A stretch of 64,000 bases of DNA from positions 248,001-312,000 of the forward strand of contig NW_001798957.1 of the NCBI RefSeq assembly GCF_000165425.1. Direction: 5' to 3'. This DNA comes from Paramecium tetraurelia. Its lineage: Eukaryota; Ciliophora; Oligohymenophorea; Peniculida; Parameciidae. A program made the translations under genes and the position numbers. The first letter of the stretch is position 1. Each line of letters starts with the position of its first letter. Under the pieces are notes generated by a model. The model was not told where the DNA came from. It was given only the letters and a program-made list of their open reading frames with translations, and made no database searches. Shown here piece by piece: positions 35,061 through 49,400 of the stretch.

Positions 35061-38000
35061 ATGTTATAATCTATTGAGAAATTATTCAAATTAATTTGCT
35101 AAATTATTCACCCTCCAACTTCTTAGAAATAATCAAATGCATTGCATTATTTGTTTACAATACTTAATAAAATTTAAGAATTGTACTTGATTGAAGATAT
35201 AATGTAAAAAACAGGAATGTTTACAAAGTACCATTTTTTATATTTAGTTCTTTAACTTAATTTATCGATTACTTTTTCGTAATTAACAGTCTAAGCTCGA
35301 CTTAGTTAGGATTTGTTATGATTCTCTTTTTTGTTTTGCATTTGATGTTGCCACTTTTAATCATCAAATTTGCAATTCATCGTGATTTAGTAACACAAAT
35401 GATAACTCATAAGTTTTTAATCAATTATCCGTTGATACTCACAATACCTATTGCATATACTAGTTTCGCCGTCTTTTTTAATGAATCAATTTATACTATA
35501 TCAGAGGAAAATTCAAATAGAGACTTAAGTTTCTTCTTCTCTATTATGAATTTACTTTTTTTGATTTTTTTAACTGGAATTCATATTTATTTTGCTCGTT
35601 GTGAAACCATTATGGATGACAATAATATTTTAAAATTAGATTAATCAATTCCAAAGAAAATTTTGGAAAATTTACTTTTACTTTCAATAATTGCTTTAAA
35701 ATAATCAAATCAATTACAATCCTTAAGAGTTATATTATTACTTATTAAATATTTATTGTATATCATATCTTCTCTAAAATGGATTAATGAAAAACACTTT
35801 GTAATAATTGAATGTATCTCCTCAGCTATAACTGTTGGAATTGTACTCAAATTATCATTTTTTGATATTCTATTGATAAGTTTGCTACTTGTATCAATCA
35901 TGTTATCAGTTTAAGATTATGTTTTATCATTTTATATCACTACAAAAGAATAAGATAATTTTGTTACAATATAAGTATAATATAATAATAATTATTTTTA
36001 GATAATAGAAGAATGTCTAAAAATGGGTACAAATTCAAAACATGCTATCATCCTCAAAACTATAGCAAATAATCATTTATGTCCAAGAAAGACAAAAAGA
36101 GCTGAATCAATAACAGATTGCTTATTAAGAAAAATGGCAAATACTAAGGAATAATCAAACAAGAATAGAAATATTTTAATTTATTGTTAATATATAGCCG
36201 ATAACGCTCCATTAAAGGGATTGATCAAATTAATCACTGTTAAAACAGAAGATTTTTATCACCGATCTTCGTATTCCAATCTGTGCACATTATTGAATGA
36301 TAGAGTTAAATAATTCTAATAAGAAGCTTAACAACTTAATGGAAAGAAAAGTTCGAATGAACATACCAATAATCTGGATGCAGAGTCTGCATATACTACT
36401 ACCAATTCAAATGATCTACTTTTTCCAATTCTAAGTAAGGCTTTGACTGCCAAAATCTAATTTTGGAATAAACTAATAAATGGATATCAAGATATAGATA
36501 ACCTATTAGGTGAGACACTTTAGACTACTGAAAAGATGTTGAAATGCAAATTGTCATTTGAATAAAGATTTGACTTTGAAAATATGAAATTAAAAAATGG
36601 GAAAACAACAGATGTTCTTACTATGAGAATTTTATAAATATTTTATTCTGGAGTTTATACTAATTCCTATTTTGCTTATATGCTAGAGAAATAGATTGAA
36701 GATTTATTAAAGAGTGAACGATTTAAAGAGGAAGAATCATTAGACAATGTTCAATTAGTGGAAAGTATTTATTTTGCATACTTTAATTCTAGATAGAATA
36801 ATAATATTGAAAACTAGTTTAGTTAGAAAAAGAGGAGAACTTATAGATGTTAATAATAAGTAATTAAGTTAGTTCTTAAATGAGAAAGACGAGGCAATAA
36901 AGCATATAAAGCATTGCACATAGTTGATGCCTAAATTTTTAACTTAAATCCATGACAATTTGATGGATAATTACACTTCTAACGGTTATTCCAAACTCAT
37001 GATTCATGGAGAATCTAGTTTTTATGAGTTATTGACAGGCTATTTGGAACCATGCAATATAAACTTATATAACTTTTATGATAATGAATAAGACTTCATA
37101 CTCAACATGATTATGACCAAAGTTTAATCAAAAAATGAAACAATTCTGTTTGGAATAGATGGTAGAATTTTAGGATTTACTAAATAATTTTATGAGGAGG
37201 CGTTTAAAGATTAAACTTTAAGTTCTCGTTAAACACTTTTAGTACAAGAATTATTGATTAGAATGCCATTAATAGCATATTACTTTCCATCAATTATTAG
37301 TTAGACACAGGAACTTTAAGCATAAATAAACTCATCATCAAATTATTTGCTTAATAATTTAAAATCATAATGGATCATTCCTGATAATCATATGGAATGT
37401 TTACAAACATCAACTTTGATATTGTCTTAATTTAAAAAGAAACAAGAAAACTCCAATTATAGATCCTTAAAATCTTAAACGTAATCAAGATATTCTCAAT
37501 ATTCTTAAAATACACAAATTGAAAATTACGATGACAAAGATTTCTCGAAGGATTTAAAAAATTTACTTATGATTAATGAAAATCCTATCATATTATTGCA
37601 TCCTGAATACAATGAATTAATCACACGTTAAATAAGTTATAATAATAATTAGAATTCTTCACTTGAAGTTCACTATAGTCTCTAATACAAAACTCTTAAA
37701 ATGAAAAAAGGGGAATTTGGCTATTTCCAAATATCTATTAAAGAGTATAAAAAGTGGACTTAATCATTATCACAAACAGGAGCACAAACAAATTAAACAA
37801 CTATAGAAATTCAATAATCAATTAATGTTGTAAGTGACAATGGAATAAAAAGCAGATCTTAACAAATGAGTAATGTAAATTCGGAAATTTCAGAAAAATT
37901 TGATGAAGGGTTAAAAGATATTAAATAGATTTAATATTTTAATAGTTTATAACACTTTAAAGACAACAACAACAGCGCAAATTAATCTAAATTATAATCA

Positions 38001-40397
38001 GTTTCAAATTCAAGATTAATAGTTTAGAAACTAGGCAACACTGATAGAGTATATGAATCAGAATAATAAACTGCGGGTTAGATATCACTTGCTACTAATA
38101 CAAGAAGGTGCAATTCAAATTTATTTTTGCAATCTCAACTTACACTTTAGCCACAGTATGTTTAACCAAAGAAATTTGATATATAAATATTATAAGAAGT
38201 GAATGATATTGAAAATGAAATGAATTTCATTGAAAATTAAGAATAACTTAAAGAACAGCAAGAACTTGATAGAAAAAACCTTTACGATTAGGAAGATTAA
38301 TTAGAAGTTGTCCAATCAAATAGTTAGAGTGAAAAAAAGAAATCCAACATTCTAGAGAAATTTTAAAAGTCATAATTAAGAAAACAAAAGGATAATTATG
38401 GAGATTTTTAATCTAATCCATCTAGAACTTCAACAAGTTCTACATCAAAAGAGGCACTTACAATAGTGTAACAACTCTACGATAATAAAAAATTGATTAG
38501 TCCTTTGAAGAAAATTTCACTTATATTAGTAATAATCTGTTGTGGTGTTTTAACCATTAATGTTATCAATGTTAATGAGATAGAAAATAATTTATTAACT
38601 TAAATTGATTAAATCAATAATGTTAGAAAACCATTAAATATAAATTATTTTTATTTTGGTGTATTATTTTAGTAATTAACCTAATTACTACATGAGAAGA
38701 ATATTTTAGATCTCAGTCCCTTTTTAGCTAATAGAATTAAGGAATAACTTGTAAACATGTATGAATATGGAAGAGAGGTTATGTTTGATCATATAGTCGA
38801 TGTCCCAATTTTGGCGAAGGCTTTGGATATCACAACATTTCCATGTAAAATAGTAGAAAATAATGAAAGAGTAACTTTAAACACTACTTTACATGAATTT
38901 TATTCTATTTATTTTGAGCTTGCTGAAGATCTATATAGAAGAAATTTAGAATGCACAAAAAATTGTGATTATTCAGATTTGTATACACAAGGGTTTCTTA
39001 GATAAAACATTGTTATTATGATGGAATTTCATGATAAATTAATTGATTAAATTACGAAAGTCACTCTTCAAACCTAAAACTAAGTTAAAGGAGATTTCTT
39101 ATAAATAATGCTTGCTGAAATGTGTGTCGTCCTATTTTTCATTGGGATTTAACTCAAAATTTGGCTATTCGTTGATCAAATAACTAAACACATTTTATTT
39201 TTGATATCAAGATTGAATGAAATTTAGGCATTTGATTAAATATAAAAATTATCAACAATTAAATATTACATAGATCTAGAAAGTAATAATTAATGGAAAA
39301 TGACAAATTTTTCTGATTTAATGTTCAAATATTCCGAAAAAATAAAAGTTTAAAAAGCAGTTCTTATAAGTTAAAAAGAAACCGATAAAATAAATAATAA
39401 TTACAAATCAACCACTGCCTTATATTCGAGAATCTAAAAGACTTATTACATCAACAGAATTAATGTAATTCTTACCTTTGCCCTAGCCTTGACTTGGCCA
39501 TTATACTTAATGACTGGATATTTGATTCATATGTAAAACAACAATGATTTCTAGCCTTCATTAGAGGTTACATTAAATATGGTATAGTTTAGACACAATA
39601 TGGACGCATCTGCTATATTGGCTGGTTTGATAAAAAGTGAGAGTTTGTTACCTAATAATAATCTAAATTTTATCAACTAAACCTATATTATAGAGTTATT
39701 TTCATATCTCAAAGATAATTTATCACCTATCATAAATGATATGGCTACTGTTGTGTTAGATAACGCTAACTAAAATAACCAAAAAAGCAGGTTCGACGAT
39801 TTATTGAATAATGATCTGTGTATATCCAGTAATTCCACAGTTTTATCAATGTGTGAACCTGGTTTAATCTAACTATCATATTATGAGTAATCATCACTTT
39901 TATTTAATAGCAAGGACGATTATAGCGATATCATTAAGAATGGAGCCTTGGGATTTGTGGCTGGCTATATTAAATTTATTAATCAAGATTTCAACATAGA
40001 ACTTACTACATAATAATACTATCCAAATAAATCGGAAAATCTTTAGGAAATTAATACTTAGTAATTTAATAATTATTTGATATCCTATTCTACTGATATT
40101 TTATAAGTAATGAGGATGTTTTTAATTTTGCTTTAATTAGAAAATTAATCAATAGCTAATCAAATTATGTCCATCATTAAAGCATATTATTTAGGATTAG
40201 GTATTAGGTATTAAATTAATTAATATATTTATAGTTTATTTCTCATCTATTCTTTTACTTCCATTATGTGGGTTTATTTAGCTTAAAAATAGATGAATTC
40301 TTTAAGATAGATCTTAGTTTTGATTCCAGTTGATTTGATCTTGAGTGCAAATATTAGAAGCTAAGCAAAAGAAATTCATAGTTGGCTATACTCTTGA
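35061..40397 (+). CDS. very large polytopic membrane protein of ciliate sensor-like family, 1753 aa
   Basis: ATG 35061; introns of 20, 27 and 28 nt leave exactly 1754 codons. The N-terminal block has about six TMs (FVMILFFVLHLMLPLLIIKF and on). A helical cytosolic region follows, then a PAS-like segment (IIILKTSLVRKRGELIDVNN, LMPKFLTQIHDNLMDN, ETILFGIDGRILGFTKQFYE). After a long polar linker come TM helices SLILVIICCGVLTINV and QIMLAEMCVVLFFIGIQL, then INVILTFALALTWPLYLM and a last TM before RQILVLIPVDLILS. This is the same plan as the genes ending at 801 and spanning 25.8-30.6 kb. Function unknown; the PAS-like part and loops suggest an environmental sensor. Confidence 0.85.
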
Positions 40398-41006
40398 ATT
40401 GAATAATTAATTTATCATATTAATTTGGGTTTTTTATTTATTATTCAATTTAATTACTTTTTTAAGCCATTTTACAACCATTGTTTTTGAAATATTCATT
40501 CTTCCTTAATTAAATTTTTAAAGTATTTAATATTATTAGATTTGTGGTTTTATATAACTTCAGATATTATCTATTTATGAAAAGAATGTTTTAATTCCTA
40601 ACCCAAAAATAACAACAAATTTACTATTGCCATTCTATCTTCTGATACAATCTAACTAACCAAATCAGGAAATAAGGAAATTTAATGAGACAAAATATCT
40701 GATCTATTTTTATTGAATTTTTAAGATAGATTAATATTCTAGCTCTCTGATGTAAATTGCCAAATACATTATCAACAATCAATCAAATAAAAAGATTAAA
40801 TTGGCATAGATAGAAAATTACTTTACTTCATCACACTTTTTGATATATTTATGGTTTTACTCATTCTAAAACAAATTTAGGAAATACTGTTTTTGTTTGG
40901 GTATGAAAGTAAAGAATATGATTTCAAATATCTATTATATTTATTAATGATCATAATTTAAACAAAACCAAATTTTATTTGGAATATTCTTTGATTAAAT
41001 AATTCA
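40398..41006. other. spacer with a doubtful 66-codon ORF
   Basis: Mostly A/T-rich. A plus-strand frame 40750-40950 (MQIAKYIINNQSNKKIKLAQ...) looks faintly coding, as do neighbouring frames. It could be an upstream exon of the TPR gene or a small gene. No family recognised. Confidence 0.35.
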
Positions 41007-43071
41007 ATGAACTAAAGTATTTTTGCTTACGGATTCTTAAATAATGGTAATCAATTATTTGCTATTATTAGGCCTTGTTTATTCAAAGCAGGGAAAATTT
41101 GAAAAAGCAATAATTGAGTATAATAAAGCTATTGAAGAAAGTCCCTAATACGCTGCTGCTTATTAAAATAGAGGTAATCAAAATTTATAAAATATTAGCC
41201 AATGCATATTAAGGTTTGATGAATTTTGATGAGGCGCTTGGAGATTACTGTATGGCTATAAGAATCAACCCATAATATAGTGCAGCCTACTTTAATAGAG
41301 GTTTTAATACTTCTTAATGTTGAGGATTGTTATTCGGAAAATAGGGTAAATTTGAAGAAGCAATAATGGATTATACCTAATACATTAAAATGGTTCCTGA
41401 TAATGCTCAAGCTTATAATAATAGAGGTAAATAATATCTTTGAGAATAAGCAAATGCATATTAAAATTAAGGAAATTTTAATGAAGCAATAAAAGATTAC
41501 TCCAAATCAATTGAAATTAACCCTAATTACGCTGCTGCTTATAATAATAGAGGTAGTTATTAATAAATTAAGATTTTGGCAATGCTTATGTTAATTTTGG
41601 TAAGTTCGATGAAGCAATTTCAGACTGTACTAAAGCTATAGAATTGCAAATGGTAAATTCAGATGCGTTCTACATTAGAGGTAGAATAATTTAGATAATT
41701 AGGGAATGCGTATAAAAATTAAGAAAAATATTAAGAAGCAATAATAGATTATTCAAGAGCAGTTGAAATAAATCCTTAACACAGTAATACTTGCTTATTA
41801 CAATAGAGGTAAATCAAATATGTTGAAAACAAGGACTTATTTATTCTGATTAAAAATTATTCGATAAAGCAATTTTAGATTACTAAAGAGCCTTAGAAAA
41901 TTTGGCAGCAAATCCATTGTATCATTTTAGTTTAGGTTTTCTTTATTTTTCTCTCAAACAATTTGGCAAAGCAAATTAGTATTTTGAAAGTGCATTGGAA
42001 TATTCGTCAAAAGTATCAGTTTAATAAAGATTGTAATTCTAACTTTCAAAGGAAAAGATGTTGTTTCTTTAATAAAAAGTCGATATTTTAAGGTCCATAT
42101 ACAAAGAATTGTAAATTGCTTAAGAAGAAATATCTGATTTGTTGAGAACAAGTAAAATCTCATAAACTTAGCATCAATATTATTAATTTAAAATAACTAA
42201 AATTGAAAATCAGTTTTTACAACTTGTCCCAAATTAATCAAAAGAAAACTAAGTTGAAGAATTTAGGAAACTTAAATAGTTTATGGAAGAAATTATATGT
42301 CTAAGAACAGAGATTGTTAATTTAGAGACCAATTAGATTTAAGGCATAGAAACTTTGATTTAAAAAATTAAATAAATTAATTCCTTCCAACAAACCAAAA
42401 AAAGTAATATTTAGGAATTTAGAGAATAAATGAGTCCAAGTAGGAAATTGTATCATCGCTCATTATTTTGGCATCTGTTTAATTATTTCAATGCTGTAAA
42501 ATTAATTTCTGAAGACTTAGCTGTTAGAAATGTTGGAATTCATTATGTAAAAGTCTTGGAAATGTTACCAAAGTCTGAAAATCTAAAAGATCAAGATTAA
42601 GGATCTGTACCTCACATGAGCACAATATTCTCATTATTAAATTCTGCATTAGATTCAGTTGAAAATATCAAAAATAAAAAATTTGAAAGTAGAATTAATG
42701 CATTAAGGTAAACTTTGCAGGTTTTCACAAGATTTCCCTCTGAATTTGAAAGTGAAATTGAAAGAGCTTCTTTATTTATGGCAAATAATATCAATTTCTG
42801 TTTCGAAAAATTTAAAACAAACCCATTTAATTAATATGTCGATAGGATTTCTATTTTAGAATTTGATTTTGAATAATATTCAAAAAATAACTGTTGGAAA
42901 ACTGGTATCCTACATACATTGATAATATTAAAATATTTAATAGAGAACTTCTAAGAAATAATACTCTAGTATTCTTTTTACACTTTTAAAGATATTTTAC
43001 ATAGATCAATAACTGAATTCAATTTTGAATATCTTGAAAAAACTAAATTTTAAGACAAGAAGGTTCCCTGA
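41007..43071 (+). CDS. tetratricopeptide repeat protein, about 630 aa, with seven repeat-phased introns and one apparent frameshift
   Basis: Seven to eight 34-residue TPR units, for example KQGKFEKAIIEYNKAIEESP, MNFDEALGDYCMAIRINPQY, GNFNEAIKDYSKSIEINPNY and KLFDKAILDYQRALENLAA. They are followed by a coiled-coil region and a C-terminal helical domain to TGA 43069-43071. Introns: 41047-41071, 41174-41198, 41301-41324, 41427-41450, 41553-41572, 41681-41702 and 41809-41833, each splitting the codon after N-R. The last repeat has one extra T at about 41791-41795 (acttgctt for expected actgctt), which shifts the frame; spliced length is 3n+1, in line with that. The start codon is tentative. TPRs bind partner proteins; the partner is unknown. 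Confidence 0.8.
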
Positions 43072-43413
43072 TATGAAATTATTGAGTTTAATCAATTTAT
43101 ATTATAGTTTGAATTATAAGATTATTAAACTGTTATAATTAGTTTTATTTTTTATTTAATTGAAGAAATTCTAGTTACTAAATTTCTATATAATTAAAGA
43201 TAAACACTTTCTATATTGATTGAATAATTTGAAATTACTATTTTATGTAAATAATTTAATTTTTTTATGATATAATTAAATTATAAGTCAATCTTTAATT
43301 AGTATTATTCTATTTACCAATTATTTACTGCTCGCCTGTTCATGAAGTTATCAATTTGTTCACATCTATATCAACTAAGGTCTATCGATATCTGATTGTT
43401 GATTAGGAATTAA
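43072..43413. other. intergenic spacer between convergent genes
   Basis: About 340 bp, A/T-rich, no ORF of note. Confidence 0.55.
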
Positions 43414-46400
43414 TCAATGAGAAAATTTATCTATATATAATATTATATTATAATACTTTTGATATCCTAACTAAGCCTTTGATAAAGATATTAGATGACA
43501 TCGTATTTTTATAAAATTATTCCTAAGGCGATATTCCCTTTAATTTATTATTTTGAGTTGATTATTCAAATAGTTGGTAAGTGAACAATTTGCATTTATA
43601 TATCTCGAAATTTTGTATAATAATTAGACAAAAGGTACTTTATATTTCTTAAAATAAACTCTAAAAATGTTTATAAGGAATGGGTAGCATAATTTAACGC
43701 AAAGTAGTATAATACAAATTTATAGAGGTATTAATATACTTGTATAATTTTCTTATTCACACACATAATTAGCTCCAGCAAGGAATAAAGTGATAGAGCA
43801 AATTTACCCTGTTTGAATATCTAAGTAATTTAAACTTGAAATAATATATGGTTTTTGTTTTACAGCTGCCAATTAATAAACTAATAAGCACAATCCTAAA
43901 AGGGATGCTTTTAAAAAAATATTGCCTTCAAAATATGTTAAGATTATTATAATAATAGTTTTTTTTGTCAGTTTAATTGATTCCCAAAAATAGCTTTCAC
44001 TATTATATTCATTAAAAAGATAACAAATATGTCTTCTCAATTTTATGTTATCCAATTGTTCTCTATTTATATACATAATAAAGAATAGGGAAAAAGGAAT
44101 GAAAAGGCCTAAGATTCCCAGACCAGGAATAGCAAAAAATATAATCCAAGAAATATGATTTGAAGTACCATACAATAGGGATACATCTCCTTGAATATAT
44201 GCAATTTGTGAAATTTATCTAGTAGAAATGATGGAACAGAACCTAATTAATATATACTTAATTACTATTTAATTAAAGCAGCATAATTGGATACATATAA
44301 ATAGAGCAAAGTATTTGAAATATAACTTCTATTCAGTAATTATTTCTTGCATTTAGCATGAATAGCGAATCCTGCCCAGATAATTAAAAGTTGAATTATT
44401 ATCAACATCAACATAAATATTAATCTTAAATAGATTAATTCTATATTTTAGATTTCAGTGAGATAACAATCCAAATTATTAACCATAACAAATAATGTAT
44501 TACTAGTTTATTCAATAAAATTGAATGAAAAAGAAACACTTATATTAAATACAACTGTAAATATCCATAAATAATTCAGTAGCATCTTGATAAGAATACT
44601 TTCATGATCTGTAATATTAATATTTAATTACCTTAATTTAGCTTAAATATTATTTTACTATATTTTTGTCCCACCTTAAGAGATGAGAACAATTTATTTG
44701 ATTTTTCAATACTTCTTAAAGTAATCAAAATTTAGAGAAAAGCCCTAAAGTTTAATGAAGAAAATACCAAATTGAAGTCAATACAAAGGGTACAATACTT
44801 TTCCAGATTTCATTACATTCTTAACATTAAAAATCTGATAAATTTTTATAAAATTATCCCTTCCCCATTAAATCAAAATTATCACACTCTTCGCATAATC
44901 CTCCTATATGACCCAAACTGCATAATTCATTTCCTACATCCCACCCACCAATGCAAAATTTAGGGTTTTTAAAACAGCTTTCGGTATAATCTGATAGGTA
45001 ATTTGGTCTCCAATATCCCGGTTACAATTTAATTTAATTGGATGAAATATTATCAAATTTTTATTTGTCAAATATTGAACATTTTGTTGTATTATAAGTT
45101 ACAGAATAAAACCCTTAATTTGACTAGCAGATTTAACAACCTTTATCTACATAGAATTCTCCCAATTAGCATTTAAGCGCTTTAGCATAAATTAGATATT
45201 CTAGCTATTCACTATTCTAATCAAATAGACATTTAAATTCTATCTACAATAATGATTAATCTTAATTATAAGGATCAAAACGAAAAGAGAGAGAACTTAA
45301 GTCGAAAGCTTTCTAATTTTAATCTAATTCTACATTATAGGTTACTTTTTCTTATGAGACACTGTGATTATTTTCATAAAAAATGGCTGCATTTACTTAA
45401 CAAGATGAATTAATTTAATTTTCTAATTTTTCATTAAATCGATTTTTAACAGATATAAGTATATTGTGGATGTAATTTATAAATATTTAGTAACTTGGAA
45501 CATATATTTAATAACTATTAATCTTTTAATTACTTGGAATCATTAACTATTTTACCTTTAATAATTATCCTTATTCAATGACATTATAAGGTCTGATATT
45601 TGAAGTTAACATAGTATTTCTCCCGAATTTTTATTATTCAGACATTATATCAATATCATTAATCGAAAGACTTAAATGAGTAGGAGTTTCAACTAAATTA
45701 TTTCCATAAACATCAGCATAGTTAAAAAGCAAAACGGATTAGAAAAAGTTTTCATCATTAAGATTATACTATTTTGCAAAGTAAATACCCCCTCCTACCT
45801 TAGCTTTATTTAAGATTACAATCGATTTATTAATTTCAAAATCTTTTTTGTCGATATCAGCATATATGCCTCCACCTGCTTATGTTACTCTATTTCCGAC
45901 TATTTTGCAATTTCTTATAAAGAGTGCTATATTTTCAGCGTTTATGGCACCTCCTTGACTAGCATTATTTTAGATAAAATTAGAATTATATATCATAACC
46001 TTGTTCTAATTATTTTAAGAGGAGTTAAGTTTAAAATTTAAACAACCATTTTCTTTGATTTAATTATAAATACACAAAAACTCTTTAATTTTAACATAGT
46101 TAAATTAAGTGAGATCAAAAAATAAACCTCCCTTTGAGCAACTTAAACATTTATTTTATATTAATTATACAGAATTTACAATAAATCTCGCTTTATTGTT
46201 TGAACTAATAAAGTAGAGTAATGGATAGCCTATATTATTTGATTCTTCTTGTAATTATTAAATATTTTAACTTATTAGATTTTACTAATGTTACTCATCT
46301 TATTAAGATAGATATTGAAGTTAGCATTCAACAACCACATATTAGGGTGTAATATAAAAGAATTCCTCTTCTCCAGAACGAAATTAATATATTGAAAATC

Positions 46401-49400
46401 GTTAAATGATGAGTTATTCAAGTATAATAATTGAATTTACTTATTAATCAACAAATATTAATGGTAATTGATAAAAAGAGAAAACATCGATTATTTACAT
46501 ATTCTTTATTAACAATTGGATTGAATTTTCTATTTTAAAGATATGGGATAATATTATGCCTTTAAGAACAAATTATTCAACAGTAATTTATCCTCCAACA
46601 ATATTAAAAATTCCATTATCTTAATTCATTTAAGTAATTTCAGTAGATGCTCCAAATTATGAAAAATATCTAATCCAAGCTGATTCTTCAAAAATTAGTT
46701 TTATATTTAATATTGATATCTTAAATAAACTTTATTCTTTGTACTATGGAAATTAGACTTTAATTAATTAATTTAAGAATGACAAACAGTTTATCATTTG
46801 TATATCCTTCAATAATATGCTGGCTTTTCTTTGTGATGGACTGATAGTAAATAACACAGTACTCAATCCATTTTATACATTTAGAAAATTTGTATTGGAG
46901 ACTTCTAAATTTAAATAACTATTTAAGGAATTAATATTTATACAACCAAAATTATCTGTTCCATATCTATAAATAGAAGATATTGATTAGATTGTGTTGT
47001 TGATAAATTATAACTATCCTTATCCTAAAGTTTTAATATCAAAGACAGCACTAGTCAAGGCTAAAATATGTAGATATTTTGAATTTTGGCTGACAAATTA
47101 CTCACAATTTATTTTGGCAACTCCTCCTTAAACGTAGGTTGGATAAAGTTATTGAATAATTTAGTTAATCTGATCTTAGTCATACTATTAACCCAGATCG
47201 AATTGATAAAATTTGTTCCATAATTCTTAGCTGATGACATTATGATAACTAACAGTGGCATTATTAAAGAAGATTGATTGTGAAATTAAAACAAGAAAAG
47301 ATGTAGATGAATTTGTTATTGCATTTTCTTTGCAATATAAATTACTAATATTAATCTAACCTTGTGTTGAATCTATATATATTAAACCAGCAAAGTTTTC
47401 AGTTGGATCATCCAAATATTGATGGAAGAAGTTTTGTTAAAAATTTAAGTCTTCAAAATTAACAAATTATTGTTTTTTTGAATATATACTTATTATAGAT
47501 ATAATACTTTTTTATAGAACCTTTTTAATAATATTATTTTAAAATAGACTATTAGTTATTTCGATATTTTAAGACACATTTTCTAATTATTAAGGGGATG
47601 AAAGTATTTCAATAAATGCTTAATTAAAATTTTCATAATTTATGATTTTAAGCTAATTTAATTTAATAAATGAAAATCCTTAAACAAAAAGAAGTTAATT
47701 ATTAAATTCGTCTGACTATTAACAGTAATGAATTTAATTTTTTTGAGTATTTTATTAAAAAATAAGGCTTTCTATAATGATTTCATTGCTTTCAAAAAAA
47801 TAAAATATTGGAATATTCTTTGTATTTAGAATCTAAATGTATTTTATTGAGCAGCTGAAGCAATGGATAAATTTAAATAAATTTTAAACATTATTAAAAG
47901 TATCTATTCCTTCAACTTTCTAAAGTATAAAATTACTAAATTATATTATCATTTTAACCTATGAAGATGAAGACAAATAAATTAAGTTTGAATTCATTAG
48001 TTTTAAATTGATAACTGAAAGTTATTCTAAGAAAAATGTGACATCACTTGTTGCATTAGTATCAATTGCATTTATTAATATAGAATTATTTAAAATATTA
48101 TCCTCAAAATTTGCATCTGTTAAAGATAAATTGTAAAAAAAAATCATAAAGTTAGAATTCTACCAAGTGTTTTATAGAATTTATAGGTTAAAAATTTACA
48201 ATTAAGTCAGGTCATCATAATTTATGATAGAGGAATAAGATAATTGACAATTTCTAATTCGAATGTGTGATATTGTTGTCAGTTTTGCTACTATTTGATT
48301 CTATTTCATTTTTAAAATAGTTGAATTTATTAATGTGCAGTTTTCAATCAATAAACTGTCTACCTTAATTGAAATCTAGCTGTTTGTAATTAAAAATAGA
48401 TCTGTATTAATAAATGTACTATTAATAATTGTTAACTAATTAATTTGCACTTATGCTTCTAATAGCTAAAATTCAATTTTGAAAAATGATGATTCGTTGA
48501 GGACAATATTCATGATTGTAATATTTACTAAATCAATACTTTCAAATTACTGTGAATTAAATAATTTATTAACTTGATTTTAATTAATTCCCAGAATCTT
48601 AACATTTTTCATAGTAAATTTCAATTTCTGATCACCCAACAGATTAAAAGTTAGATTCGACAGTTAGATGTCAATACTAAAAATATTTATTATTTCAAAA
48701 TTGTTGATTTTAACCTCTTCATCTTTTGGTTGATATCGGATTCCATTCCCCAAAATAGTTAAATTAGTTGTTCTTAAAGAAAATATCTGTTCTTTGAGTT
48801 AGTTAGAATTGATACGAATAACTTGATTACATTAAGCATTGGGTGGAGTAAATTAAAGTTGAATAATTATACTTTAGGCTCCAATTACATTTAGGTAATT
48901 GATGTTTTGATTAATTAATAAATCAGTCATTGAATTATCATACAAATAACAAGGACCCTTGTAATCATATACCAAATTACTGCTACATTATTCATCCAAA
49001 CAATAAATTGGAATATATTATTTTGTTGAAAGTTTAACATTTGGATCAAAAATTGGCTGAATACATTATTTAGTATACAATTGATTATTCTCATTAACTA
49101 TAAAATTGGGCTAAATTAGCTAAAATTTAATTATTAATAGATTACAGATATTTCTTCAGCTGTCCTTTCCTAACAATATAGACATAATGGAGGGCAATTT
49201 AAGCACTATCCATCCCTTTGCACTCTCTATGGTCTTTTATATTAATCTATGGGACATTTCTTGCAATAATACTTTGGAGTATCTGTTCTCAATTTACATT
49301 CTATACAATCTGGTTGACAAGCTGTAAGACAAGTTTTATTTTGATACATTTCAGAACCCTCTAGGCAAGAGATAGCTACTTCATCAACAAAATATGAATT

